Shown in pieces: positions 12,635-20,572 of a stretch of DNA of 22,806 bases (the stretch's first letter is position 1; the number at the start of each line of letters is the position of its first letter). The notes under the pieces were generated by a model. It worked only from the letters and a program-made list of their open reading frames with translations, did no database searches and was not told the DNA's origin. The stretch is taken from positions 1-22,806 of the forward strand of contig JACMKJ010000510.1 of the NCBI GenBank assembly GCA_014380155.1, read 5' to 3'. This stretch comes from Rhizobacter sp. Its GTDB lineage: Bacteria; Pseudomonadota; Gammaproteobacteria; Burkholderiales; Burkholderiaceae_C. The position numbers and the translations under genes were made by a program.

Positions 12635-15184
12635 ATGTCGTTCACCGCGCCTGCCAGCCACCTGCCTGACCTCGCGGGAAAGACGCGCGTGGTCGGCCTG
12701 GGCGCTTCCGCGGGCGGCCTCGAGGCGTTGGAACAATTCCTCTCGAACGTGCCGGCCCACAGCGGCCTGGCCTATGTGGTGGTGCAGCACCTGGACCCCA
12801 CCCACAAGGCCATGCTGGCCGAGCTGCTGCAGCGGTCCACCGCCATGCCGGTGCGTGAAGCGCTCGAGCGCATGCGCGTCGAGCCTGATGTGGTCTACGT
12901 CATCCCGCCAAACACCGAGCTGACCGTCATCAACGGGCTGCTGCGCCTGGCTCCGCCCGCGCAGCCCAGGGGCATGCGGCTGCCCATCGACGTGTTGTTC
13001 AGCTCTCTCGCGCGAGATCAGGGTGAAGGGGCTGTGGGCGTGGTGCTCTCGGGCATGGGCTCGGACGGCACCTTGGGTCTGCAGGCGATCAAGACGCAAG
13101 GCGGCCTGACCCTGGCGCAGCAGCCGGCATCGGCCCAGTTCGACTCGATGCCCCGCAGCGCCATCGAAGCCGATGCGGCCGACATCGTGGTGCTGCCTGG
13201 CGAGATGCCCCAACGCATCTTGCTCGTGGCGGCCACGAAGCAGGCGGCATCGTCTGCGGCAGCGGGCGAAGGCGATGGTGGCTCGCCCTCGTTGAGTGCC
13301 GTCCTGAAGCTGCTTTGGGAGCGCAGCAAACACGACCTGACCCTGTACAAGCCCAGCACCCTGACTCGCCGCATCGAACGGCGTGTGGCCGTGCACGGCC
13401 TCGCCTCGATGGCCGACTACGAGGCGTTCCTGCGCCAGAACCCCCAAGAACTCGACCTCCTCTTCAAGGAGATGCTGATCGGCGTGACCAGCTTCTTTCG
13501 AGACCCGCTGGTGTGGGCCGAGTTGAAGAGTTCACTGGCGTTGGCCCTCGCCATGCGGCCGGGCCAGGACACACACCTTCGCGCCTGGGTGGTGGGTTGC
13601 TCCACCGGTGAAGAGGCGTACTCGCTGGCCATGGTGCTCAAAGAGGTGGTGACTGAGCTGCCACAGCCTGGCGAGTGCAAGCTGCAGATCTTTGCCACCG
13701 ACCTCAGTGCCGACGCGATTGCGGTAGCCCGCAGGGGGTACTACCCCGCCGCCATCACTGTCGACGTGGGGCCTGAGCGCCTGGCCCGCTTTTTCACTGC
13801 GCGTGGGGAAGGGTTTCAGATCAACAAGGAGATCCGCGAGACCGTGCTCTTTGCCCAGCACGACGTGATCCTCGATCCGCCGTTCACCCGGCTTGACATC
13901 TTGTCGTGCCGCAACTTGATGATTTATTTCAGCGCGGCGTTGCAGCGCCGGCTGATCCCACTGTTTCACTACAGCCTGCGGCCCGGTGGCTTGCTGCTGC
14001 TGGGTGGGTCTGAGACGGTCGGCCGATCGCAGGCGCTGTTTGGGCCCTTGAGCGCCAAGGCGAGGCTCTACCGACGCGGTGACAATGCTGCGAGTGCGGT
14101 GGACTTTCCCGTCAACCGCCGCTCGTCAGTGCGCATGCACGCGCAGGAGCCCACCGTGTCGAACCCCAGCCATCAGCCCGCCAACCTGCAACCGCTTGCA
14201 GACCAACTGCTGCTGCAGCGTTTCTCTCCGCCGGCGGTGCTGGTGAACGAAAGCGGTGACATCGTCTATGTCAGTGGCCGCACGGGCAAATATCTGGAGC
14301 CGGCGGCCGGCAAGGCCAACTGGAACATCCACGTCATGGCCCAGCCTGGCATCCGCACCCAGGTGGCGGGCGCTTTGCGGCGGACCTTGCAGGACAGAAA
14401 ACCGGTGGAGTTGCCGGGCCTGCGGCTCGAAGGCGAGACGCAGGGCATCGTCGACGTGACGGTTCAGGTCGTCGACGAACCCAAGGCGCTCGGGGGCATG
14501 GTCATGATTGTCTTTCGGGATGTGCCCAGCTCGGCCGCAGGGGCCCGCAAGCGGCGCAAAACGGCAGGGCAGGTCGATGCCGGGGCGAGCGACGAGCTGC
14601 TGCGCTCGCAAGAGGAGATTCGCGCGCTGCGCGAGGAGATGCGTGCGTCTGAAGAGGAGCTGCAGGCTTCCAATGAAGAGCTTCAGTCGACCAATGAAGA
14701 GCTGCAGTCGGCCAACGAAGAATTGACGACCTCCAAGGAAGAGGCGCAATCGATGAATGAGGAGCTGCAGACGATCAACACCGAGCTGCAGTCCAAGCTC
14801 GACGACCTGGCGCTGGCTCAGAGCGACATGCAGAACCTGCTCAACAGCACCGACATCGCCACGCTCTTTCTCGACAGCGCGCTGAACGTGAGGCGCTTCA
14901 CCGAGAAGATTACCCGCATCGTTCACTTGCGTGAGGGTGATATCGGCCGCCCCCTGAGCGAGCTGGCCAGCACGCTCAACTATCCCGAGCTGCACGCCGA
15001 TTCAAAGGAAACCCTGCGCACGCTGGCTGTTTCCGAGAAGCAGATCTCTGCCACCGATGGCCACTGGTTCATGGTGCGCATCATGCCGTACCGTACCCTC
15101 ACCAACGTGATCCAGGGGGTCGTCATCACCTTCATCGACATCACGGCTGCAAAGCAGCTGGAGGATCGCCTGCGCAAGGCGTAG
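12635..15184 (+). CDS. CheB-CheR-coiled coil-PAS fusion protein without kinase, 849 aa
   Basis: Domains in order: CheB methylesterase (about 15-200) with the triad Ser25 (GLGASAGGLEALE), His52 (VVQHLDPTH) and Asp144 (SGMGSDGTLGL), with no receiver domain. CheR methyltransferase follows (about 220-480) with RRIERRVAVHGL, the SAM site VVGCSTGEEAYSLAM (319-333), FATDLSADAI and DILSCRNLMIYF. Then come a PAS-like segment (530-630), a long coiled coil (655-735) of EELQSxN heptads, and a PAS domain (about 736-840). It ends at QLEDRLRKA, where relatives often continue into a histidine kinase. It probably modulates glutamate methylation or acts as a scaffold for a partner kinase. No strong ribosome site is seen before ATG 12635. 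Confidence 0.93.
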   Translation: MSFTAPASHLPDLAGKTRVVGLGASAGGLEALEQFLSNVPAHSGLAYVVVQHLDPTHKAMLAELLQRSTAMPVREALERMRVEPDVVYVIPPNTELTVINGLLRLAPPAQPRGMRLPIDVLFSSLARDQGEGAVGVVLSGMGSDGTLGLQAIKTQGGLTLAQQPASAQFDSMPRSAIEADAADIVVLPGEMPQRILLVAATKQAASSAAAGEGDGGSPSLSAVLKLLWERSKHDLTLYKPSTLTRRIERRVAVHGLASMADYEAFLRQNPQELDLLFKEMLIGVTSFFRDPLVWAELKSSLALALAMRPGQDTHLRAWVVGCSTGEEAYSLAMVLKEVVTELPQPGECKLQIFATDLSADAIAVARRGYYPAAITVDVGPERLARFFTARGEGFQINKEIRETVLFAQHDVILDPPFTRLDILSCRNLMIYFSAALQRRLIPLFHYSLRPGGLLLLGGSETVGRSQALFGPLSAKARLYRRGDNAASAVDFPVNRRSSVRMHAQEPTVSNPSHQPANLQPLADQLLLQRFSPPAVLVNESGDIVYVSGRTGKYLEPAAGKANWNIHVMAQPGIRTQVAGALRRTLQDRKPVELPGLRLEGETQGIVDVTVQVVDEPKALGGMVMIVFRDVPSSAAGARKRRKTAGQVDAGASDELLRSQEEIRALREEMRASEEELQASNEELQSTNEELQSANEELTTSKEEAQSMNEELQTINTELQSKLDDLALAQSDMQNLLNSTDIATLFLDSALNVRRFTEKITRIVHLREGDIGRPLSELASTLNYPELHADSKETLRTLAVSEKQISATDGHWFMVRIMPYRTLTNVIQGVVITFIDITAAKQLEDRLRKA
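14654..14800 (+). repeat. Seven tandem 21-bp units coding for the coiled-coil heptads
   Basis: The unit is close to GAAGAGCTGCAGTCGNCCAA plus one base, encoding EELQSxN. Copies start at 14654, 14675, 14696, 14717, 14738, 14759 and 14780. The first three and the sixth are nearly identical at DNA level and the others diverged. The unit length equals one heptad, so gain or loss of a copy would keep both frame and coiled-coil register. Confidence 0.85.
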
Positions 15185-15226
15185 AGTCGGGCAGCGGCAA
15201 CCTGGCCGCGGCAACGAGAGTTCACC

Positions 15227-15826
15227 ATGCCCAGCCACATCGACGCTTTGGGTGACACACAGAATCTGCGTTCGCGTGCCCTTTTGCAGCTTGATCCCCG
15301 CAGCAGCTCAGCGAACTCCCGATCGGACGCTGCCGCGGCTTTGGGTGTGTTGCACCAGTGGGCCTCGTCGCCGTCGACCGCGTCAGACGCCCTGACCTTG
15401 CTCCATGAGCTGCAGGTGCATCAGGTCGAACTTGAAATGCAGGCCGAGGAGCTGCGCAGTTCTCGCATTGCTATGGAGGCCGAGCTGCAGCGCCACGTCC
15501 AGCTGTATGACTTTGCGCCAGTCGGCTATTTCACGGTCGATCAAAACACCACGCTGTGCGAACTGAACGCAACGGGCGCGCGCCTGCTCGGTGCCGAGTG
15601 CGACGCCCTGTTGGGGCGCTGCCTCGACAGCTTTCTCACGGCCCCGGCTGCCGACATGCTGCACACCTTGCTGGCGCGCGTGAACGAAGGCCACGTGGGC
15701 GAGGTCTGCTCGCTTCAACTGGCAGCCGGCGGCGACGAGGCTCGCCGCCTGAGTGCATCTGCTTGTGCCGACCCTGCCGGCCGAGGCTTCCTGATTGCGA
15801 TCTTCCCGAGCGCAGGCTCGGTCTGA
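15227..15826 (+). CDS. Small PAS-domain protein, 199 aa
   Basis: The start ATG at 15227 has GAGAG nearby. After a low-complexity serine-rich lead (residues 20-50), a helix HELQVHQVELEMQAEELRSS (about 65-84) precedes a PAS fold, recognised by LYDFAPVGYFTVDQNTT, LCELNATGARLLG and LLGRCLDSFL. The rest is a degenerate PAS C-terminal sheet. There is no output domain, so it is a sensor or adaptor. The 42-bp gap from the CheB-CheR gene and the same strand suggest one operon, and the helix may pair with the coiled coil of that protein. The ligand cannot be inferred. Confidence 0.85.
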   Translation: MPSHIDALGDTQNLRSRALLQLDPRSSSANSRSDAAAALGVLHQWASSPSTASDALTLLHELQVHQVELEMQAEELRSSRIAMEAELQRHVQLYDFAPVGYFTVDQNTTLCELNATGARLLGAECDALLGRCLDSFLTAPAADMLHTLLARVNEGHVGEVCSLQLAAGGDEARRLSASACADPAGRGFLIAIFPSAGSV

Positions 15827-15839
15827 CCGCAAGGCCTGC

Positions 15840-16556
15840 TCACCCCAAAGACAGGGAAGAAAGCAGGCGGTCGTATTCGCGTCGGACGACCTCGTAGCAC
15901 TCGCAGGCTCGCCGCTCGAGCCCGAGGCGGTCCAGCACGGCAATGTGGCCGCGCGAGTAACTGATCAGCCCCGCTTGTTGGCAACTGTGCGCCGATGCAG
16001 TGACGCCCTCGCGGCGTACACCCAGCATGTTGGCGATCAACTCGTGGGTCATCTCGATTTCACGACCGGGCAGGCGGTCCAGCCTCATCAGCAGCAAGCG
16101 GCACAGCTGCTGGTCGAGTGTGTGATGGCGATTGCACGCGGCGGTTTGTGCCATCTGCGCAATGAGCGCTTGCGTGTAGCGGAGCAGCAGGTCGCGCACG
16201 GGCGGCCGGTTGAACTCGTCCATGAGCACTTCTGCCCGCATTCGATGCGCTTGCCCATCACTTTGAACCACCGCACGGTTCGACGTCGAGCCGCCACCCA
16301 TGTAGATCGACAGGCCCACCAGCCCCTCGCTGCCCACCACGGCAATCTCCGTGGAAGAGCCTGCATCCGTCACACACTGCAGCGAGACGATGGCCGTGGT
16401 CGGAAAGTACACGTGACTCAGTGGCCGGCCGGGCTCGTGAATCGTATGGCCTCGCAACAGTTCGATCGGCTCAAGCTGGCTTCGCCAGCGCAACCACTCC
16501 GCCTCGGGCAGGGCGCCGACGAGTCGATTCAGTCGGGGGTTCGGGTCTTTGTCCAT
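15840..16556 (-). CDS. Crp/Fnr-family transcriptional regulator, 238 aa
   Basis: A cyclic-nucleotide-binding-like beta roll (about 25-115: HTIHEPGRPLSHVYFPTTAI, EIAVVGSEGLVGLSIYMGG) is followed by the dimer helix and a winged helix-turn-helix (about 168-205: MTHELIANMLGVRREGVTAS, AGLISYSRGHIAVLD). There is no N-terminal cysteine cluster, so it is not an FNR-type iron-sulfur sensor, and the phosphate-cassette arginine of Crp is not evident. Proteins of this branch are common next to PAS and chemoreceptor-like genes in Burkholderiales. It converges on the small PAS gene with 13 bases between stops. The start site lacks a strong ribosome-binding sequence. Confidence 0.93.
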   Translation of the reverse strand: MDKDPNPRLNRLVGALPEAEWLRWRSQLEPIELLRGHTIHEPGRPLSHVYFPTTAIVSLQCVTDAGSSTEIAVVGSEGLVGLSIYMGGGSTSNRAVVQSDGQAHRMRAEVLMDEFNRPPVRDLLLRYTQALIAQMAQTAACNRHHTLDQQLCRLLLMRLDRLPGREIEMTHELIANMLGVRREGVTASAHSCQQAGLISYSRGHIAVLDRLGLERRACECYEVVRREYDRLLSSLSLG

Positions 16557-16665
16557 CCAATGGAGAAGTAGGCAAGTAAGCCTGAAAGCAAGTGCTAGCT
16601 AAGGTACCTCTTGATCGCAGATCGGGCAATGAGTTGAGGAACATTAATTTGCAGTCCGGGTGGGT
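16557..16665 (-). promoter_or_regulatory. Upstream region of the Crp/Fnr-type gene
   Basis: This 109-bp gap is between the fdhD stop and the regulator start. On the minus strand TTGCCC (about 16628-16623) and TACCTT (about 16605-16600) are spaced 17 bases, a weak promoter candidate. I find no stable hairpin with a T-run, so termination of the formate dehydrogenase transcript is not explained by this gap. Confidence 0.3.
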
Positions 16666-17454
16666 TCAAGGCGCGTAGCGCACCGCCTGCTCACCACGGC
16701 AAAAGCCGTAGAGCTGCATGCCCGCCTGGCGGGCGATGTCGACAGCCAGCGTGGTCGGCGCCGAGATGGTGGCGAGCAGCGGCACGCCCATGCGCGCGCA
16801 CTTGCGCACCAGCTCGTAGCTCGCGCGGCTCGACATCACGACGAACCCATCGTCGAAAGGCTGCTTGTCTAGCGCCTTTTGGCCAAGCAGCTTGTCGAGC
16901 GCGTTGTGCCGGCCCACGTCTTCCATCACGCGTGTGATGTTGCCTTCGGGTGTGGCCCAGGCCGCGGCGTGATGAGCGCCAGTCAGGGCGTTGAGCGGCT
17001 GCAGTGCGGGCAGTTGAGAAACGGCTCGCAGCACGGTGGCGGGCAACAAGCGGGAAGCCCAGGCGGGTGGGTTCAGCGGCTGGGGTGTCAGGTCGAGTTG
17101 CTTGAGGCTGTCGATGCCACACAAGCCGCAGCCGGTGCGGCCGACCAGGTTGCGGCGCCGCTCCTGCAAGCGGGCGGCGGCGGCGCTGGCCACCTCGAGC
17201 TGGAGCTCGATGCCTTCGGCACCCGTGACCACCTCGATGCCTCGGCATTCGCTGCGCGAGCCGAGCAAACCTTCAGACAGGGCGAAGCCCAGCGCAAACG
17301 CTTCCAGATCGGCGGGCGTGGCCATCATCACGGCGTGCGAGATGCCATTGAAGACGAGTGCCACCGGCACCTCGGCGGCAATGCGGTCGCTTTTTGGCTG
17401 CGCCTGCCCGACGCGCCACACCGAGACCTCGCGCGTCGGCTCCACGTGGCTCAC
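16666..17454 (-). CDS. fdhD: Formate dehydrogenase accessory sulfurtransferase FdhD (FdsC), 262 aa
   Basis: FdhD carries sulfur from the cysteine desulfurase IscS to the molybdenum cofactor of formate dehydrogenase. The family is clear from FALGFALSEGLLGS, GRTGCGLCGID with the sulfur-carrying pair Cys109/Cys112, TGAHHAAAW, EDVGRHNALDKLLG and the closing SSRASYELVRKCARMG. The length is normal. Its ATG overlaps the end of fdsD by four bases (ATGA), so it is translated with the operon. In Cupriavidus and Rhodobacter the order, from memory, is fdsGBACD; here the accessory gene comes after fdsD. Confidence 0.96.
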   Translation of the reverse strand: MSHVEPTREVSVWRVGQAQPKSDRIAAEVPVALVFNGISHAVMMATPADLEAFALGFALSEGLLGSRSECRGIEVVTGAEGIELQLEVASAAAARLQERRRNLVGRTGCGLCGIDSLKQLDLTPQPLNPPAWASRLLPATVLRAVSQLPALQPLNALTGAHHAAAWATPEGNITRVMEDVGRHNALDKLLGQKALDKQPFDDGFVVMSSRASYELVRKCARMGVPLLATISAPTTLAVDIARQAGMQLYGFCRGEQAVRYAP

Positions 17455-17675
17455 ACCAGCACGCTGCGGTGGCTGGTGATGGCTTGCAACACGGCCGGGT
17501 GCAGGCCGGCACCAGCTTGGCCGTCGATGTGGGCCAACAGCTCACGTCGCATGCGCGGCTCCCAGAACTTCTGGATGTGCACGGCGATGCCTTCCTCGGC
17601 TTCCACCGGGTCGGGCATCGACTCGAAGAAGTCGCCGATCTGGTTGGCCATCTTGACCAGGTTGTCGATGTGCAT
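17451..17675 (-). CDS. fdsD: Formate dehydrogenase subunit delta, 74 aa
   Basis: This short protein shows the FdsD pattern: an N-terminal helix IDNLVKMANQIGDFFESMPD, then EEGIAVHIQKFWEPRMRREL and a C-terminal LHPAVLQAI. FdsD is not a cofactor-bearing subunit; it assists cofactor insertion or assembly of the FdsABG complex. It starts 16 bases after the fdsA stop and overlaps fdhD by four bases. No strong Shine-Dalgarno is seen, so coupling to fdsA is likely. Confidence 0.95.
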   Translation of the reverse strand: MHIDNLVKMANQIGDFFESMPDPVEAEEGIAVHIQKFWEPRMRRELLAHIDGQAGAGLHPAVLQAITSHRSVLV

Positions 17676-17691
17676 GGCTCGTTTGTGTCAG

Positions 17692-20562
17692 TTACTTGGC
17701 CCCGACCTCGTGCGCGGCGTTCAGCAGGCCTTGTTGCAGCCGGTCGAAGCGGCTGTGCTCCTGCTGCCAGGCCGAGGGCTGCATCACCGGCATCACCTGC
17801 ACTGCGGTCACCTTGTACTCGGGGCAGTTGGTGGCCCAGTCGGAGTTGTCGGTGGTGATCACGTTCGCGCCCGACTCGGGGAAGTGGAAGGTGGTGTAGA
17901 CCACACCCGGCGCCACCCGGTCGGTCACGGTGGCGCGCAACACGGTGTCGCCGGCGCGGCTTTGAATGCCCACCCAGTCGTCGTGCTTGATGCCGCGGTC
18001 TTCGGCGTCGTGCGGGTGGATCTCGAGCCGGTCTTCGCTGTGCCATTCCACGTTGGGCGTGCGCCGTGTCTGCGCGCCCACGTTGTACTGCGACAAGATG
18101 CGCCCTGTCGTCAGCAGCAGCGGGAACTTGCGCGTGATCTTCTCGTCGGTGGCCACGTACTTGGTGATGATGAAGCGGCCCTTGCCGCGCACGAATTTGT
18201 CGATGTGCATGGTCGGCGTGCCGTCGGGCGCGGCGTCGTTGCAGGGCCACTGCACGCTGCCCATCTGTTCGATCTTGTCGAAGCTCACGCCCTTGAAGGT
18301 GGGTGTGAGCGCGGCGATCTCGTCCATGATCTGCGAGGGGTGGGTGTAGTTCATCGGGTATCCCAGCGCGTTGCTGAGCTTGACCGTGACTTCCCAATCG
18401 GCGAGGCCGGCCTTGGGCGGCATCACCTTGCGCACACGCGAGATGCGGCGCTCGGCGTTGGTGAAGGTGCCGTCTTTCTCCAGGAACGACGAGCCGGGCA
18501 AGAACACGTGCGCGTACTTGGCCGTCTCGTTCAAGAAGAGGTCTTGCACCACGATGCATTCCATCGCCATCAGCGCTTCGGCCACGTGCTGCGTGTTGGG
18601 GTCGCTCTGGACGATGTCTTCGCCCTCGCAGTACAGGCCCTTGAAGCTGCCGGTCAGCGCAGCGTCGAACATGTTGGGAATGCGCAGGCCCGGCTCGGGC
18701 TGGATGGTCACGCCCCACACGTCTTCGAACGAGGCCCGCACCGTGCTGTCGGACACGTGGCGGTAGCCCGGCAGCTCGTGCGGAAACGAGCCCATGTCGC
18801 ACGCACCCTGCACGTTGTTCTGGCCACGCAGCGGGTTAACGCCCACACCTTCGCGGCCCACGTTGCCGGTGGCCATGGCGAGGTTGGCAATGCCCATCAC
18901 CATGGTCGAGCCCTGGCTGTGCTCGGTGACGCCCAGGCCGTAGTAGATGGCCGAGTTGCCGCGGCGGGCATACAGGCGCGCGGCGGCGCGCACTTCGGCG
19001 GCCGGCACACCCGTCACCTCTTCCATCAGCTCGGGTGAGTTTTCGGGCTTTGCCACGAACTCGCGCCATTCGTTGAACGACTTCGGGTCGCAGCGCTCGG
19101 CCACATAGGCCTCGTCGACCAGGCCTTCGGTGACGACCACGTGCGCCAGCGCGCTGATGATGGCCACGTTGGTGCCGGGCTTCAACTGCAGGTGGTGAGC
19201 GGCGCGGATGTGCGGCGACTTGACGATGTCGATGCGGCGCGGGTCGACCACGATCAGCTGCGCACCCGGCTCTTTTCCATTTCCTCGCAGACGCCGCTTC
19301 ATGCGCGAGGCGAACACCGGGTGCCCATCGGTCGGGTTGGCGCCGATGATCATGATGACGTCGGCTTTCTCCACCGACTTGAAGGTCTGCGTGCCGGCCG
19401 AGGTGCCATAGGTCTGGCCGAGCCCGTAGCCGGTGGGCGAGTGGCACACACGTGCGCAGGTGTCGACGTTGTTGTTGCCGAAGGCGGCGCGCACCAGCTT
19501 TTGAACCAGGTAGGTTTCTTCGTTGGTGCAGCGTGACGAGGTGATGCCGCCGATGGAGTCGCGCCCGTGCTCGGCCTGCAGGCGCTTGAACTCGCTCGCG
19601 GCGTAGTTGATGGCTTCGTCCCAGCTCACCTCTTGCCACGGGTCGGTGATCTTCTTGCGGATCATCGGCGTGGTGATGCGGTCCTTGTGCGAGGCGTAGC
19701 CCCAGGCAAAACGGCCCTTCACGCAGGAGTGGCCTTCGTTGGCCTTGCCGTCTTTCCACGGCACCATGCGCACGACCTCGTTGCCCTTCATCTCGGCTTT
19801 GAAGCCGCAGCCCACGCCGCAGTAAGCGCAGGTGGTGATGGCGCTGTGCTCCGACTGGCCGAGCCAGATCACGCTCTTTTCTTGCAGCGTGGCGGTGGGG
19901 CAGGCTTCGACGCAGGCACCGCAGCTCACGCACTCGCTGTCCATGAAGTTTTGATCTTGCCCGGCCGACACGCGCGACTCGAAGCCGCGCCCGCTGATGG
20001 TCAAGGCGAAGGTGCCCTGCGTTTCTTCACACGCCCGCACGCAGCGGTTGCAGACGATGCACTTGCTCGGGTCGTAGGTGAAATAGGGGTTGGACTCGTC
20101 CTTCTTGTCCTTCAAATGGTTGGCACCGTCGAAGCCGTAGCGCACGTTGCGCAGGCCGGTCACGCCGGCCATGTCTTGCAGCTCGCAGTTGCCGTTGGCG
20201 CTGCAGGTCAGGCAATCGAGCGGGTGGTCGCTGATGTAGAGCTCCATCACGCCCTTGCGCAGCTCTTGCAGCTTCGGTGATTGCGTGCGCACGTTCATGC
20301 CGGCTTCGGCCGGGGTGGTGCACGAGGCGGGGTAGCCCTTGCGGCCATCGATCTCGACCAGGCACAAGCGGCACGAGCCGAAGGGCTCCAGGCTGTCGGT
20401 GGCGCAGAGCTTGGGTACTTTCACGCCAGCGTCCATCGCGGCACGCATCAGCGAGGTGCCGGCGGGCACGGTGACCTGCTCGCCGTCGATGGTCAGCGTG
20501 ACCTCCTGGGCGGACTCGCGCTTGGGTGTGCCGTGGTCGATTTCTTTCAGGTGCTGCAGCAT
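17692..20562 (-). CDS. fdsA: NAD-dependent formate dehydrogenase subunit alpha, molybdenum catalytic subunit, 956 aa
   Basis: FdsA oxidises formate to CO2 at a bis-MGD molybdenum centre in the cytoplasm and passes electrons through its clusters to FdsB. Seen in order: 2Fe-2S ligands Cys53, 64, 67, 81; the NuoG-type segment DHPLDCLTCSANGNC (His113, Cys117, 120, 126); two ferredoxin 4Fe-4S motifs (Cys168/171/174/178 and 211/214/217/221); and the molybdopterin domain with its own cluster (Cys245, 248, 252, 280). The molybdenum-ligand Cys373 is in TCARVCHSPTGYGLG. The MGD-binding C-terminal domain ends the chain. ATG 20562 is chosen for its AAGGA site; an upstream in-frame start would add nine residues and overlap fdsB. 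The start is ten bases after fdsB. Confidence 0.97.
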   Translation of the reverse strand: MLQHLKEIDHGTPKRESAQEVTLTIDGEQVTVPAGTSLMRAAMDAGVKVPKLCATDSLEPFGSCRLCLVEIDGRKGYPASCTTPAEAGMNVRTQSPKLQELRKGVMELYISDHPLDCLTCSANGNCELQDMAGVTGLRNVRYGFDGANHLKDKKDESNPYFTYDPSKCIVCNRCVRACEETQGTFALTISGRGFESRVSAGQDQNFMDSECVSCGACVEACPTATLQEKSVIWLGQSEHSAITTCAYCGVGCGFKAEMKGNEVVRMVPWKDGKANEGHSCVKGRFAWGYASHKDRITTPMIRKKITDPWQEVSWDEAINYAASEFKRLQAEHGRDSIGGITSSRCTNEETYLVQKLVRAAFGNNNVDTCARVCHSPTGYGLGQTYGTSAGTQTFKSVEKADVIMIIGANPTDGHPVFASRMKRRLRGNGKEPGAQLIVVDPRRIDIVKSPHIRAAHHLQLKPGTNVAIISALAHVVVTEGLVDEAYVAERCDPKSFNEWREFVAKPENSPELMEEVTGVPAAEVRAAARLYARRGNSAIYYGLGVTEHSQGSTMVMGIANLAMATGNVGREGVGVNPLRGQNNVQGACDMGSFPHELPGYRHVSDSTVRASFEDVWGVTIQPEPGLRIPNMFDAALTGSFKGLYCEGEDIVQSDPNTQHVAEALMAMECIVVQDLFLNETAKYAHVFLPGSSFLEKDGTFTNAERRISRVRKVMPPKAGLADWEVTVKLSNALGYPMNYTHPSQIMDEIAALTPTFKGVSFDKIEQMGSVQWPCNDAAPDGTPTMHIDKFVRGKGRFIITKYVATDEKITRKFPLLLTTGRILSQYNVGAQTRRTPNVEWHSEDRLEIHPHDAEDRGIKHDDWVGIQSRAGDTVLRATVTDRVAPGVVYTTFHFPESGANVITTDNSDWATNCPEYKVTAVQVMPVMQPSAWQQEHSRFDRLQQGLLNAAHEVGAK

Positions 20563-20572
20563 GGACTGTCCT

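Noticed and set aside
16879..19038. Plus-strand open frame of 719 codons over the formate dehydrogenase genes
   Set aside because: It is antisense to fdhD, fdsD and fdsA, all of which have clear family motifs; the length comes only from GC-driven absence of stops.
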